Made by a program: the position numbers and the translations under genes. The notes below the pieces were generated by a model. It had not been told where the DNA came from. It was given only the letters and a program-made list of their open reading frames with translations, and ran no database searches. Positions 35,701 to 46,768 of a stretch of 64,000 nt of DNA are shown piece by piece (position 1 is the first letter of the stretch; the number at the start of each line of letters is the position of its first letter). Source of the DNA: Monomorium pharaonis (Eukaryota > Arthropoda > Insecta > Hymenoptera > Formicidae); NCBI RefSeq assembly GCF_013373865.1, contig NC_050469.1, positions 12,868,740-12,932,739 of the forward strand, in the 5' to 3' direction.

Positions 35701-37890
35701 GTTCGCACCAAAGCGGATTGCGAGGAAACCAGGTCGGGGATCACATCAACTGGTAACAAAAAGAACGGTGCGATTTTCCCCCCCCTCTCTCTCCTTCCCT
35801 CCTCCCCGAAAAGGTCCACACACGTATCCTAGGAATTTAAGAATGCCCCGACACTCTATCGATCTTCGCGTTTGTTCTTTCAATCTCCGCGAGAAGATTT
35901 TCGGCGGCACTCCGCCGCCGGCTCTCGCGCAAAATTCTTTAAACATTTCGCCTTTACATTTTCCCCCGCCGCCCGCGCGTTGGCCCCAAGTGCGTTGAAC
36001 TGGCGCTCTCTGTCAATTTTTATCGTCTGTGCCAGAGAGTGTAGTTCCAAATATAAACTCCTTGCGTGAATGCCGTCGTTCGTGCTATCCATTCTCAGTC
36101 GCCGGCTGCGTCGGAGAGTTTATTTTCTAGTTTCGTGACACGTGTGCACGCGAATACCGTCCTCTTTCAGGGAAGCTTTCGCGTGGCTTCTACGCGGCTG
36201 CGAGCTTTTCATTCAGTGAACGGTGCCGATATATCAGTTTCCGAATATCGTTAACGAGTTGGCCGATGCATCGATTGCAGCCAGTGTAAACGATGAACTG
36301 ACTAGATAGCTAATTACGGACTTTTCGGAATGCCAATGCGTTAAAAGGGGAATGCAGCATTGTGGCTGTGGTTTTCTTTGTTACTCGCGTTGATAGAGAA
36401 GCGAAATAGTATCGCGAAAACAAATTCAACGGTCTGGTTAGGTTGAAGGTTTGCTAAAAGGAAAATTTTGCATTTTCCCCGTAATTTCGAGTAAATTATG
36501 ACCCTTTTGAAATGTTAAATTAAACACGCGAGGCACGCCATTTGCATCAAAAGACAAACACATCTCGGGTTGTTTTACAGATCCACATTTATATTTAATT
36601 CCTTTATTCGTAGGACGCGTGTGTTTATGATAGAACTGCACACGCAGCTTATAAATAGAACGCAATTAAAAATAGATCTGAAATCAATGTAGTTCAATGC
36701 CAATCGAAAGGAGATAAGCGCGGCTCGCTAGAGGTTAGTGCGGGAGAACAAACTCTTAAGTCTCGTACGTTCGCGCCTCGTAAAAATCCTCCCCTCTGCT
36801 CCAATTACGAATGCTAATGAGCATGTCGAAATTTTTGCGCAAGCTAATTTTTTGCGGTTGCACGTTGTCGCGTTCGGGTCACGACAGCCGATCGATCGTC
36901 GTCGACGAATCGATTGTCGACGATCCGCCGCCGAAACTCTGCACCCAGGAGCCCACGGGCGAGGCGGAGGTGGAGCCCGAGCCCGCCGGCGGCGGCGTGG
37001 CGAGGCATTTTGATCTGTCCGGTATAAAATTCATCGACGACGAGGAAGCCGACGAAGATGCGGCCTGCACTAAGAACGGTAGCCGGCGATCGATTAGATT
37101 TTTCTTTTTTTATAGAAAAGTGGGTTGAGATACGCGGTAGGTCCGTAGTTATTCCCCGCTAAGGGACGTTATAAATAAACCGATGGGCAAAAAGTTACGA
37201 GGACAATGTGGACTTTGTGCGCGCGCGCCCGTGCGCGTGCACAAAGTTTTTCGTCGTGCGCGACGACGTTTGGCCGGAGATGTTTCCACTTGCATTTCGA
37301 GATGAAAGTAAAAATTTCCGCAATGTTGGCGGGGAGGAAAGGGGGGGAAAAAGATAGGTTTCTCCTCCCACGAAAGTAGGTGGAGGTGGAGGAGGAGTAA
37401 AAAGAAAGCTCGCTCGCCGCGCGTCCGCGTGGGCAAGGGAGATATTAAATTAATGGAAACACCGATGGCTTCTTGAGTAAATGAGAAACGAAGGGAATTT
37501 GTCAGGCTCGCGGAAAAGGGAGATGCGCTTCACTTATTTCCACCAACCACGTTTTCTCCACACCGTCACACCGCGGCCGCCGCTATGTTTGACTATAGCC
37601 GCGGCCCGGTAATGGCTCCTTTGACGCATGTTAAGCGCGCGATAAATTTGCCTAATTAATTTCTTGGTGAATTCCCGACAGAAGAGCTGGACGGGCCAAA
37701 CGCTGGGCGGATACGAGACGCCTGGGTTATCGCCGTCGAAAGGTGAGAGATAAACTTTGAACGAGCGCCACTTGCTTTAAAAGTAAAAGAAACGACGACG
37801 GGCGCACTGCACCTCTCGTTGAGTGCAACGTTACGGCGCGCGCGCGCGCGCGTGTATGCGCGTATGTGTGTCGCGTGTCTCTACGTGACA

Positions 37891-37925
<35 letters not shown>

Positions 37926-39305
37926 GAGACGGGAGATCTAGTGCCCCGCTTCCAGTAAATACATTCCTGTCGGGGCGGAATCGCGTGTATCGATTAAACG
38001 TCACATAAAAGGCGGCGGTGTCCGGCGGGCGAACGTGTTTTTGATCGGACGGGGGAGAATGCGTCATCTAAATGTCACGAGAATCGCGCTCGAAAGCAGC
38101 GTGCGTTCCAATCCACGGGCCGATAATGACAGCCCCAGTGATGAGATGTCGTAAAATCAGGGAGCTCGCCTCGCTCTTTCCGATATCTTCCTTTTTTTTT
38201 TTTTTTTTTATTATTCCTCGCCCGTTCGTAATATCGATCCGGTCGGCCGACGTTATCCCTAGCAGACGCGGTGACAATGCTAACATTAGCGGCGACGTTA
38301 ATAATACGACGGAATTAATTTTCCCCGATTTATGTACCGCTATTATTCTCTTTTCCTTCCCTCCCCCCCCCCCCTCTCGCGAAAGTCCGTTCTCCCGCGA
38401 GCGCTTAATCGCAGTTCGCGGGCTCGATTATTTATTTCCCGATCGACGACTGCGAAGACGACTGGCGGACAAAACCGTTGTTCTCGATCGCACGACTCAT
38501 CTGCGAGAATTGCGAATCCATTAAGTCGCTTCCCGACCGCTCGATTACCTCCCGTGAAAGTACGTTTAATGAGAACGGGTAATCGCTCGTCGCAAGTCGC
38601 GAATTAAATTTCACAAAAGATTCCGACGAGGTGTGCGCCTTTGCAAACGCGCGCGCAATCGCGTAAAAGCGCGCGTATAGTTCGCCGGGAAAGAAGGAGT
38701 CGAGAAGACACGCGACGACGACGACGACGACGACGACGGCGAGAAGACGCGCGCGCGCGTACACCGCGCGGAGGAGACGCTTTCGTGCGCGCGATTAGGA
38801 TGAGCCTAGCAGCTCGCTCCCGTGACTCACCGCCCTCCTCCCCGGTATCCCCCGCGTTCGACCGCCCAAGGATAAGCGACGACGTCTTACGCGGGCCTTA
38901 CTCAAGCGGACGCTCTTTTCCTCTCTGTTTCGCAGGGGCGCGAGGGAGAGGCTGCAGAAATTGACGGCACTTAAGAAGATCCAGCCGCGCGACATCCAGG
39001 CCATTTTACATCAGCGGGTAAGTAAAGGAGCCCGCGTAATTAGCCGGATTGCCTGTTAATGTTCGTGCAAGGGCGATTTCGATGGCTCCCGCGCCGAGAT
39101 ACGATCTCTCCTACGTGTACGTAGTACACGTATGCATGCATGCACGCCTCTCACCGAAATGAAAGAAGTCAGTCTTTTTTGCGCACAGATTGCGCCAGAG
39201 CCGGTTTTAGATCCACCGCCGTCGGCCGCGTCCAATTTTTCGTGCGGTTCTGCGAGGTTTTTTTCTTCACTTTTTTTTTAAAAACGATTGTTACACACGT
39301 TTGGC

Positions 39306-39348
<43 letters not shown>

Positions 39349-42300
39349 GGAAATAAAAACGGAAACGAAATATCCGTAGTTTTTGTTCCGCCTGGCGCTT
39401 TAGCCGGCGCGCGTTCGATTTTCTCGTATTTTTAGAAATGCCGCATTAACGATTTAAAGAGAAATAACGTTTAACGCGCTTGAAAATCACTTCGGGGCTT
39501 AAAGTTATTTAGCGCGCGACGTACTCTCGTGCGCCTGTCTCCAAATCAATCCGCGCCCGTGACCTTAATCCCCCCGCCCCGTCGACGGCGGCGGAACGCT
39601 CTGCAATCCGGCATGCGATCCCGACAATCGCGAATAACAATCGCGGAGATGTATACGCGCGTTGAAAGACATCGCACGTTCCTCGCGGGCTTCCGGCGCG
39701 ATCCTTATCGCACGCGCGCGCAAACTCGCGAGTTCCGCGAGGACGCGGCGCGCAAGCGAATCGATCGGCGGCGGTGCCGAGCCGCGAGAGCCGTCGGAGT
39801 CGTCACGGAGGCTGCTTATGAAATGTGGAATGCCAAGTAAATGAGCGCGCGAGGAGTGAGAGGCGGACCGGCGATTATGCGCGGCCTTGTTTACGAGAGT
39901 GTGTGCCGCGTTTTCTCGTTGCATCGCGCGCGCGGCGAGTCGCACGCTCTCGCTCGTCGCCGAAACCCCCGGCCTCGGCGCCTTCGATTACGCAACGTAA
40001 CGTGCTTTTTGGGGGCCGGGGCGACGGTGACGATTTCCGCTCTCTGGCCGGCGCATATTACTCTTTCCGCGACAATGACGAGCGAGGGGCCCAAAAAAGC
40101 GCGCCTCGCTCGTCATTGTCGCGGGAAGAGTAATATGCGCCGGCCAGAGAGCGAAGAAATTTCCCGCTGTAAGCGAGAGTAAAGCTGTCCGAGGGCCATC
40201 GATGTCCCCGACGCTTTCGCCGAGCGACAAATATTGGTGCCATCCGACACTTCGCTCGGAAGTATCGTACTTTTCGGTAGAGACGGGAACCGATGTAATC
40301 CCCGACGAGTACGGACGCGTGAAAATTCCTTTACGTTTCCGTCCGACGGGTTGCTTTCTTTTTTTCCCCCCTCCCGGGTTGCAGTAGTCCCGTATTTATT
40401 CTCGTGAGTAAATGTAATCGTATCTATAAATAACCAAAGTTAAATAAGCAATTAAAGAGACGGAATTAATTCTCTGCCGGCACGTGCGCGCTTTTTCCAA
40501 CACGCTTGTCTCACGCTGACATTTTCTTTCTTCTTCTTTTTTTTTTAGTTGTAAAAAACCCATTTACATCGAAACGGATTTGAATCTCTTTCCGAGAGAG
40601 AGAGAGAGAACGATTAATGACGGCATAATTCTGCCTCAAGTTGTAATTCACATCCAAATACGTTTCCAGTTCGAATATGAGTTCGCGAAAATTGGTTTTA
40701 CTCACTCTCACATTCATGCGCCCCGCGCCGCCTCGATCGAAAACTATTAGTGAAAGTTTAACTTCGGTTAACGTTTATGGAAATGACTAATAGAAATAAC
40801 TTTCGTGATACTGTACCGCGATGGTGCATGTATATCTTTCGGGGTAATTACACGAATTCCATTCGTCCTTTCGTTTAGAGAGTACTTATCGAACAATTAA
40901 CGCCGGTATCGCGCAACCGGTTTTGCTAGAGAAAAGTATCCCGCGCGCCCGTTTGTTATATCAACCGCGCGTCCCGACCGACATATTTTAAGGCCGTATG
41001 CGGGATCGTTTCGCGTGATCGCGATACGGCATGCGGGCTTAAAATCTAAGCGGAGGCACGCATCGGGTTCTCGCATATCGCGCGAAACACATCTTGGAGC
41101 GGAAATCGCGCGAGGATGTCGTAACGCGCTCACAATCGTTAACGAGTTTTCTCGATATCGCGGCGATCTCGTATCGGGCTTCCAGCACGATTAGCCACTT
41201 ATTGTGATCAACAATGCGGCGTGTAATACTCCCACTCTCTTTGTCGCCTTCTTTCTTTCTCCCACCCTGTTTTTTTTTTTTTTTTTTTTTTTAACCAGCG
41301 CGTAATCCGAATAAATGCTGGAAGGTGCTAGAATAAGAGACCTCCGGTTAATTTGTGGGCGATGGCGGCGCCATTTGGAAAATTGGCCATTTTGACGCGT
41401 CAGTTCTTCCACGACATTGGTGTCGGAATTGATATTACAATGCGCTGTACAAGACGCTTAAGACGTTTCAGGTTGATGAGGCTTTCATTAAACTGCAACG
41501 TCGTCTACACGTAATCTACGTCGAGATCAACGTGTATACATGGCGCTTTAAAGTTACAGCCCAACTCGCGAGATTTTGCTGTATAAATATAGATGAACTG
41601 AAATTTCAGTGATATAATAATACTGTGCAAGCGGTAACAATATTTACACTGAAGATAAGAGTAAACCATGGGGAGATTATTTACAGAGATTACTTTATTT
41701 CCTTTTAAATTATTTTACTCTCGACGATACTTTCGGCAAGAAAAGAAACGTTTGGCACTGCCGTCGTTATATTTGAAGAAAGGGTTTAAAAAAAGAGTCA
41801 TCATTCGTTTTTGCGATGTCATCGCGCTCCACCTCTACGGAGCGGGACATTCGTCGCTAAGCATTATTAATCGGTTTTACTTGTGTAATATGCGTGATTT
41901 CGACGAAATTATTTTTTATCACTCTATAGTTGAGACAAATTGGTTTGTTACGAGAATTAAGTTCCTTAAAATTAATATAAGACGACGTAGGCGAGTCGCG
42001 GATTTTACACGCGTTGTAAATAGAGATAAACAAGGGGATTATATTTTGCCCAGATATGCGGAAGCACGTGCGGCAAAAATGAAGTGAAACTGCGCGATCA
42101 GCCATTTTTCATAAAGCTAAATTGAATATTACGACTACTGTCGCGTGATTGCAATAACTTTCCATTCGATCAAATTTTCAATCATCGCATCCAAATAAAA
42201 TAAAAAAAATTGCAATCACGGTGGAATTTATTATTTTTGTCGCGAATGTAGATGTTTTGTAAAATTCGCATGCAGCGTGCGGTGCGGTATTACTGAAATA

Positions 42301-45204
42301 AAGGCGGCTGCTAATTTCCAGATTAATTCCCATCGGGAATAAAAATCCAGTGAAAATCACGCGTGTTATTTGGAGCCTGTCTTTGCCATTGTTTCAGATA
42401 AACGATGCGGTAGCGTCCACGAGCGAAGACTCCACTTCGAAAGACGTGTCGAATGGCCAAATCACGGTTACCTTGGCGGACAAGTAAGTAATTTTTCCTC
42501 TCTTTATTAAACATTCTTTTTTCTTTACACACAAGTTTGTTGCCCCATGACGCGATACGAAGCGTTGACGATGGCGTGCGACTTCACGTGAAATTTTTGC
42601 TCTTAAGTTTATCGGTCAACGGCAGAAATCTCGAGGTCCACAGGTGCCTCGGGATCGATTAAAAATAATTTGTGCCGGTAAACATGGTAGGTCGATGTCG
42701 CTTTGCAGACGAGATACTTGTAATTAATTTCCGAAGGAAACTTAATATCCTCTGGGATGTTCCTGTCAAGGCATAATAAACCAGCAGCGTCTGTGTTGTA
42801 GCCGGGAAAATGTATGCAGTATACGCCTATAGGAAGCATCGCTGCAGGCCGGATGTGACAAATTGCGATTGTCGTGATTGATATCCTTTCACAATGCCGG
42901 CGCGTTCGCGCGGCGCATTTTTGTTTTGTACAATAGGGAAAGTCGCGAAGAACATTTTCTATTTTATAGTTATTACTTATCGGTGGCTGATCGATTAATT
43001 TGATTGTCACAGCTTAATTCATCCCTATCTCAATTGTTTCAGGGAATTGGGGCCGAATGCTTTCTCCACCAAACTTAGCAACGGTACGATTCCCAAAGGA
43101 TTAAGAAAAGAGGCGGAAATCCGGGTGGAAAACATCTCGCAGGAGCGAAGGGGGACTTTGGAAAAGCAACCCAGCTACGAAGAGCCGAATCTCTTGGTAA
43201 CGTAAACTTACAATTTTCTTTAGACATGTTAGAAATACAAGAAGAAAAAAATTGTATTTGAGTAAATTAGCCTTTTAAAAGGATTATGTAAATATATTTA
43301 AAAGGATATATTGTAAATATATTTACGCTTTAATTAGTGGTGGAGATGATTAAAGAGATGAATTAAAAAGACATTAATTTGAATACAAAGTAGCATCCGT
43401 GTATAATATTAAATTATTAAATATATAATTAAATTTTCGCATTGGCTTTTGAAACATAAATAAATCGGGAAAGTACGTACATGTAATGCAAATACGTTAT
43501 ATAATGTTCAGTACACATACAACACACACACAATATTACAATTGTAGATTTTCCCCTCATATTTTTTCCAACACTACGTTATGTCGGCACTAATCACTCG
43601 TCGCTTGCATAAGCAACATCCGTTGAATTTCTTAAGTAATTATTAAACAGTTTCCGGAATAGCAAATAGCCATCGGTAGTTTATCACGCTTAATTCCCAA
43701 CATTAGGCATGTTAATGGGGAGGCTCTTTACGAGGCTCGTGGGCCACCGTTATTTATTATTCTGTGAAATGTCGTTTCTCTGAATTAAAGAGCTGAGCAA
43801 CAATCACGGAACTTTTTTTTATAAATTCTTTCTTACGTCTATGTACAAATGAAAATTATCAGAGTCTGTTTATTGAACAATCTGCATACGTAACGTTTCA
43901 TCATTGATCATCATTAATCAGTTATGGAAATGTGAATTCTATCAATTGAATACAGGAGACAGTAGCTTGTTGTTACAAGAGGCAAGCATTGCATTCCGTT
44001 TATATGTTTATAACGAGAGAAACAATGGAAAATTTCTAACAAAATATTTTTATATTATAAATATTATGTCATAAATTTACATCATTTACTTATTCAAAGT
44101 ACTATTACTTAATCTCAAATATTATTTAAATCAAACAAGTACAATGAAGAAAGGAAAACCGTTTCAAAATTTTAAATTGACGTTCTTCAGCTTAAGAAAG
44201 CATTTAACAATAAGTCACATGTTATGAGTTAAAAGAAAAGTTTTTAAATATAGATCATTATCATGGGATATATTGATTGATATTTGAGGCATGCTTAACT
44301 CACGCGCGAGTGAAAAGTGTGTGAACATTAAATTGTAACTTAACTCTGACAAAACACTTTGTATTTTAATATTTCTATATTGAAGTAAGCTACATTTAAC
44401 ATAGTTTAATTTGTTTTTTGTAACAGCATTTTGTTATTTGATCATCACAAAATAACGTTGGAAAATACGATGTTTATCAAAAAATACATATTTGCGGTTT
44501 TTTATCTCGATTACGTTTTCCATTTAATGTGGTATTTGTTGTGTAGGCAAACTTAAATCGTGAATATGTCAATTTATCTCGCTTTTGGAACAAGCTGACT
44601 ACAATGCAGCATATTCATATTTCACTTATTACAAAGAAATTATACAAAATATACCGAATATTATTCCCGACGTGAAAATATGGAAGAAAAGCTTTCTCTT
44701 TATTACATTATTGCAATTTAATCGCAATAATTAGTTGTTTAAAATGTCGAATGCCAAAGCTGTGAAAACGAGCTTCGGTTTTTTCTTATACACAGGTCAA
44801 TCAGATATTATTACTTTGCTTTAAATTGAGTTTTTAAAAAGAGCAGCGGAATCTTTATCAATTTACGAAGACATTTAAAGTTAAACGAAACGTCCGGGTA
44901 AACTCAAGGAGAAATCCGCCGCAGACTAATCGACGTGCCCGTAAATAAAATGAAGTGCGGTAAACCCAAGGGGTCCCGTGTGCCAACTCATAAAGACGTA
45001 AACTCCGTTTGCTCGACAGCAACCGGTGCAGACCGGAAGAATCGGGGAACGGCGCTCGAGCAGCCCTTTCCAAAATGGTCGGACAGAAGTGCTGATTGGC
45101 GAACCGGAGGGCGGCCCGAGGTCGCCGCGGGGATCGACGTCTTCGGCGGTGAACGACGGCAATTTCCTGAATCCACCGGACGACCGAGACGAACCAATTT
45201 GCAG
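22433..45204 (+). CDS. Long gene for a PDZ-containing protein, 3'-partial (identity unresolved)
   Basis: Eight exons join by splice sites and phase: 22433-22496, 23930-24042, 24290-24344, 37682-37742, 38936-39017, 42398-42483, 43043-43196 and 45020-45204, which ends in a strong donor. The gene therefore continues past 45.2 kb. The first exon starts MVDLGGYIIILTNDDGK and is preceded by an in-frame stop at 22418. Exons 2-3 encode the second half of a PDZ domain (GSPADN, DEILEVNG, ATHNEVIQYIHQ, SRTICLRLRR). Exons 4-5 encode a conserved-looking helical segment (RDAWVIAVE, ARERLQKLTALKKIQPRDIQ). Later exons are Ser/Glu/Arg-rich and probably disordered. The GLGF half of the PDZ domain is not recognisable in exon 1, so the domain is atypical or an upstream alternative exon is missing. 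Introns reach 13 kb. The family is not identified. The insect Arf6 exchange factor Efa6/PSD is one candidate with an N-terminal PDZ, but no Sec7 or PH domain is in the window. Confidence 0.7.
25834..26004 (+). other. Possible cassette exon of the PDZ gene
   Basis: A 171-nt block is bounded by a good acceptor (GTTTGTTTAG) and donor (GCCAG|GTAAAC). Its length is a multiple of three, so it could be included between the exons ending 24344 and starting 37682. All three forward frames are open. The most protein-like frame (ALPREQREDAPQSGDPDE...) is phase 0, whereas the flanking exons require phase 1, which gives an Arg-rich peptide. It is a candidate only. Confidence 0.25.
26095..26146. repeat. (GA)n microsatellite
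   Basis: A nearly perfect GA run with two single-base interruptions, in the CpG-rich island of the giant intron, followed by a GGCAGGCAGGTAGGCAGGCG tetranucleotide patch. Confidence 0.85.
26334..26391. repeat. (GAC)n trinucleotide repeat
   Basis: About 19 near-perfect GAC units. Because the repeat contains no stop in any frame on either strand, it supports several spurious long reading frames (poly-Arg, poly-Asp, poly-Val, poly-Ser). Confidence 0.9.
32701..32729. repeat. (CA)n microsatellite
   Basis: Fourteen uninterrupted CA units in an AT-rich part of the giant intron. Confidence 0.9.
36811..37078 (+). CDS. Alternative first coding exon of the PDZ gene (isoform without PDZ)
   Basis: The frame opens after a stop at 36781 and has three in-frame ATGs (36811, 36817, 36823). 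It codes for MLMSMSKFLRKLIFCGC..., then an acidic Pro/Glu-rich stretch and HFDLSGIKFIDDEEADED. It ends with a GT donor in phase 1, which matches the acceptor phase of the 61-nt exon at 37682 exactly as the PDZ exon 24290-24344 does. The simplest reading is an alternative promoter producing an isoform that lacks the PDZ segment. The basic/hydrophobic N-terminus with two Cys residues could associate with membranes. The donor sequence (G|GTAGCC) is weak, which lowers confidence. Confidence 0.55.
37890..37925. repeat. (CGCA)n tetranucleotide repeat
   Basis: Nine CGCA units in the intron just after the 61-nt exon of the PDZ gene, preceded by a GC-dinucleotide run and TATGTGTG. Confidence 0.9.
38712..38738. 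repeat. (GAC)n trinucleotide repeat
   Basis: Nine GAC units about 200 bp upstream of the exon at 38936. Confidence 0.85.
39308..39344. repeat. (CT)n microsatellite
   Basis: A nearly uninterrupted CT run of about 18 units in the intron after the exon 38936-39017. Confidence 0.9.
40039..40152. repeat. Near-perfect 49-bp-arm hairpin
   Basis: The left arm 40039-40087 (GCTCTCTGGCCGGCGCATAT...GAGCGAGG) is the reverse complement of 40104-40152 with a single mismatch, around a 16-nt loop. No terminal-duplication signature or coding content is visible. It could be a very young foldback element, a local inverted duplication, or a transcribed long hairpin able to feed small-RNA pathways. Confidence 0.85.
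43197..45019. other. AT-rich intron of the PDZ gene
   Basis: Lies between the exons ending 43196 and starting 45020. It is AT-rich without visible repeats, RNA genes or open frames of interest. The acceptor used at its 3' end could be TTTGCTCGACAG (exon from 45020) or GGTGCAG (exon from 45032). Both keep the same frame. Confidence 0.5.
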
Positions 45205-46729
45205 GTAAGTACGGTTAAACCGTTGAGCACGAGGGTGAACTTTTATGCATGTTCTCCGGATCCCCCTGATCAGCTCGTTGCCAATTGTATCGTTGTTTAC
45301 GTCGAGCACTTCTATGAGTAACGTCTGTACACGGTATTATCCGACGCTTAACCCCGTTAAACGATGGTCATCCCGGTCGTCTCTATAGCCCAATATAAAA
45401 GTTTTTTATCTGCCACTCTCGGGGAACGCTCGTTAATTATTACCGTTTACTTATTCGGCCGCGAAATTGGTCCGCCGATTCAACAGGGTGAACGTGCGAG
45501 TTCAATGAGAGGACTTCAAGGATGTGGGTATATGATTTAGTGCAGGCGAGACATACTTCTTTAATAGCCGCCTCGAGTGATCGTATATTCCTAATCGGGA
45601 ATTGTGATTTTAACGTTATCTATTCCAAGCACACGTCTCCTCAAGAGACAATTGTCTAATGAAGAGAGCGGCCCAAGTGGAGTGGTTCTTGGATCTATAT
45701 TGAATCACTTGTGGATCCCCGCGTTCTCTGCTTTACCACGGATAGCGGAGCATAAATTCAGCCGATGTCCGCTGGATGTCGCCGTCAACGTACTTAGTGC
45801 GATCTTTTAAAACTCCCGGAGGGAGGACCGAACGATCCGCATGCACACTCGTGCGGGCTTGGCGAATCCGTAGCAACCGTAGCCCAACAACGCACACCCG
45901 CCGACCCACACAGTCACACGCGTGCGTGCGTTTTTTTGCGAGCGCAATAAACATTTGTGGGAAAGCAAGATGCAATTTCATTCAAGAATAACAAAAAGGA
46001 GTAAGAACAAACTTTATACACCACGCGGATGGAGCGAGATAACGAAGGCCAAAGCTCATTTTTTTACTTACATCCTTTAATTAAAGATTTTTTTTTTTGT
46101 AACTGGCTAGGAGGAGTCTCGGAAGGAGTTAAGAAGTTAGGCAACGCGAGAAAAAGAGAAGAATAAAGTACCACGACACGGTTTCATCCGGCGGATCTTT
46201 CTTTTTTCCATTTAGCAATGCGATATTTCTCGACGCTACGTCTAATGCAAGTCCGTTCTTGTCGGTTGTCACATTAGCATGGCGACATTGTTAGACATCG
46301 TTACGTAAAATCATCACGCGAAATGTATTACGATAAGGTCCACGTTACTCACGCCATTAAAATTTTCTTAACGCAAAACTCTATTGCCGTATACAGAAAT
46401 ATCTGATTTTTATTTTAATAAACGATTTCAAGTTTCACCCCGGAATGAAATTGGCGTTCTGCGTTTCAGCATTAGAAAAGGACTTTTAAAAAGTGAATTT
46501 ATTTTACCCGCCGCGCTCACGGCGATAACTTCCAATTCCGAAGGATTTGGAGGAGAAGTACGTTTTAACTTGACGCGAAAATGTGACCGATTATTCGATC
46601 GGCAGCACGGGCGGGTGAACTAATCTGAAATGCGCCCTGGAAGAGCGCGACGAGGTTCGCGATCAAAGTGGAATCGATTCCGCGTAGAGAGTCGCATCTC
46701 CGGTCGATCGACAGATCAAATACGCCCCC

Positions 46730-46730
<1 letters not shown>

Positions 46731-46767
<37 letters not shown>

Positions 46768-46768
46768 G
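46731..46768. repeat. Compound (TC)n(AC)n microsatellite
   Basis: Ten TC units pass directly into nine AC units, a common compound microsatellite form. Confidence 0.9.

Larger units (their letters stand above)
24345..36810. other. Giant intron of the PDZ gene
   Basis: About 12.5 kb without a secure exon. It contains CpG-rich islands at about 25680-27350 and 29850-31300, with AT-rich DNA between them and from 31500 to 36700, plus several microsatellites. Candidate exon 25834-26004 is listed separately. Many reading frames are open on both strands in the GC-rich parts; they have low-complexity Arg/Ser/Leu content and are not convincing. Confidence 0.5.
39018..42397. other. Intron of the PDZ gene with hairpin and simple repeats
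   Basis: This holds a (CT)n run (39308-39344), the near-perfect hairpin at 40039-40152, and poly-T runs near 41272-41292. Otherwise it is CpG-rich non-coding DNA. The open frame at 41668-42087 shows no recognisable domain. Confidence 0.55.

Noticed and set aside
41668..42087. 139-residue plus-strand frame in an intron
   Set aside because: No recognisable domain, basic mixed composition, and it lies between two securely phased exons of the PDZ gene.
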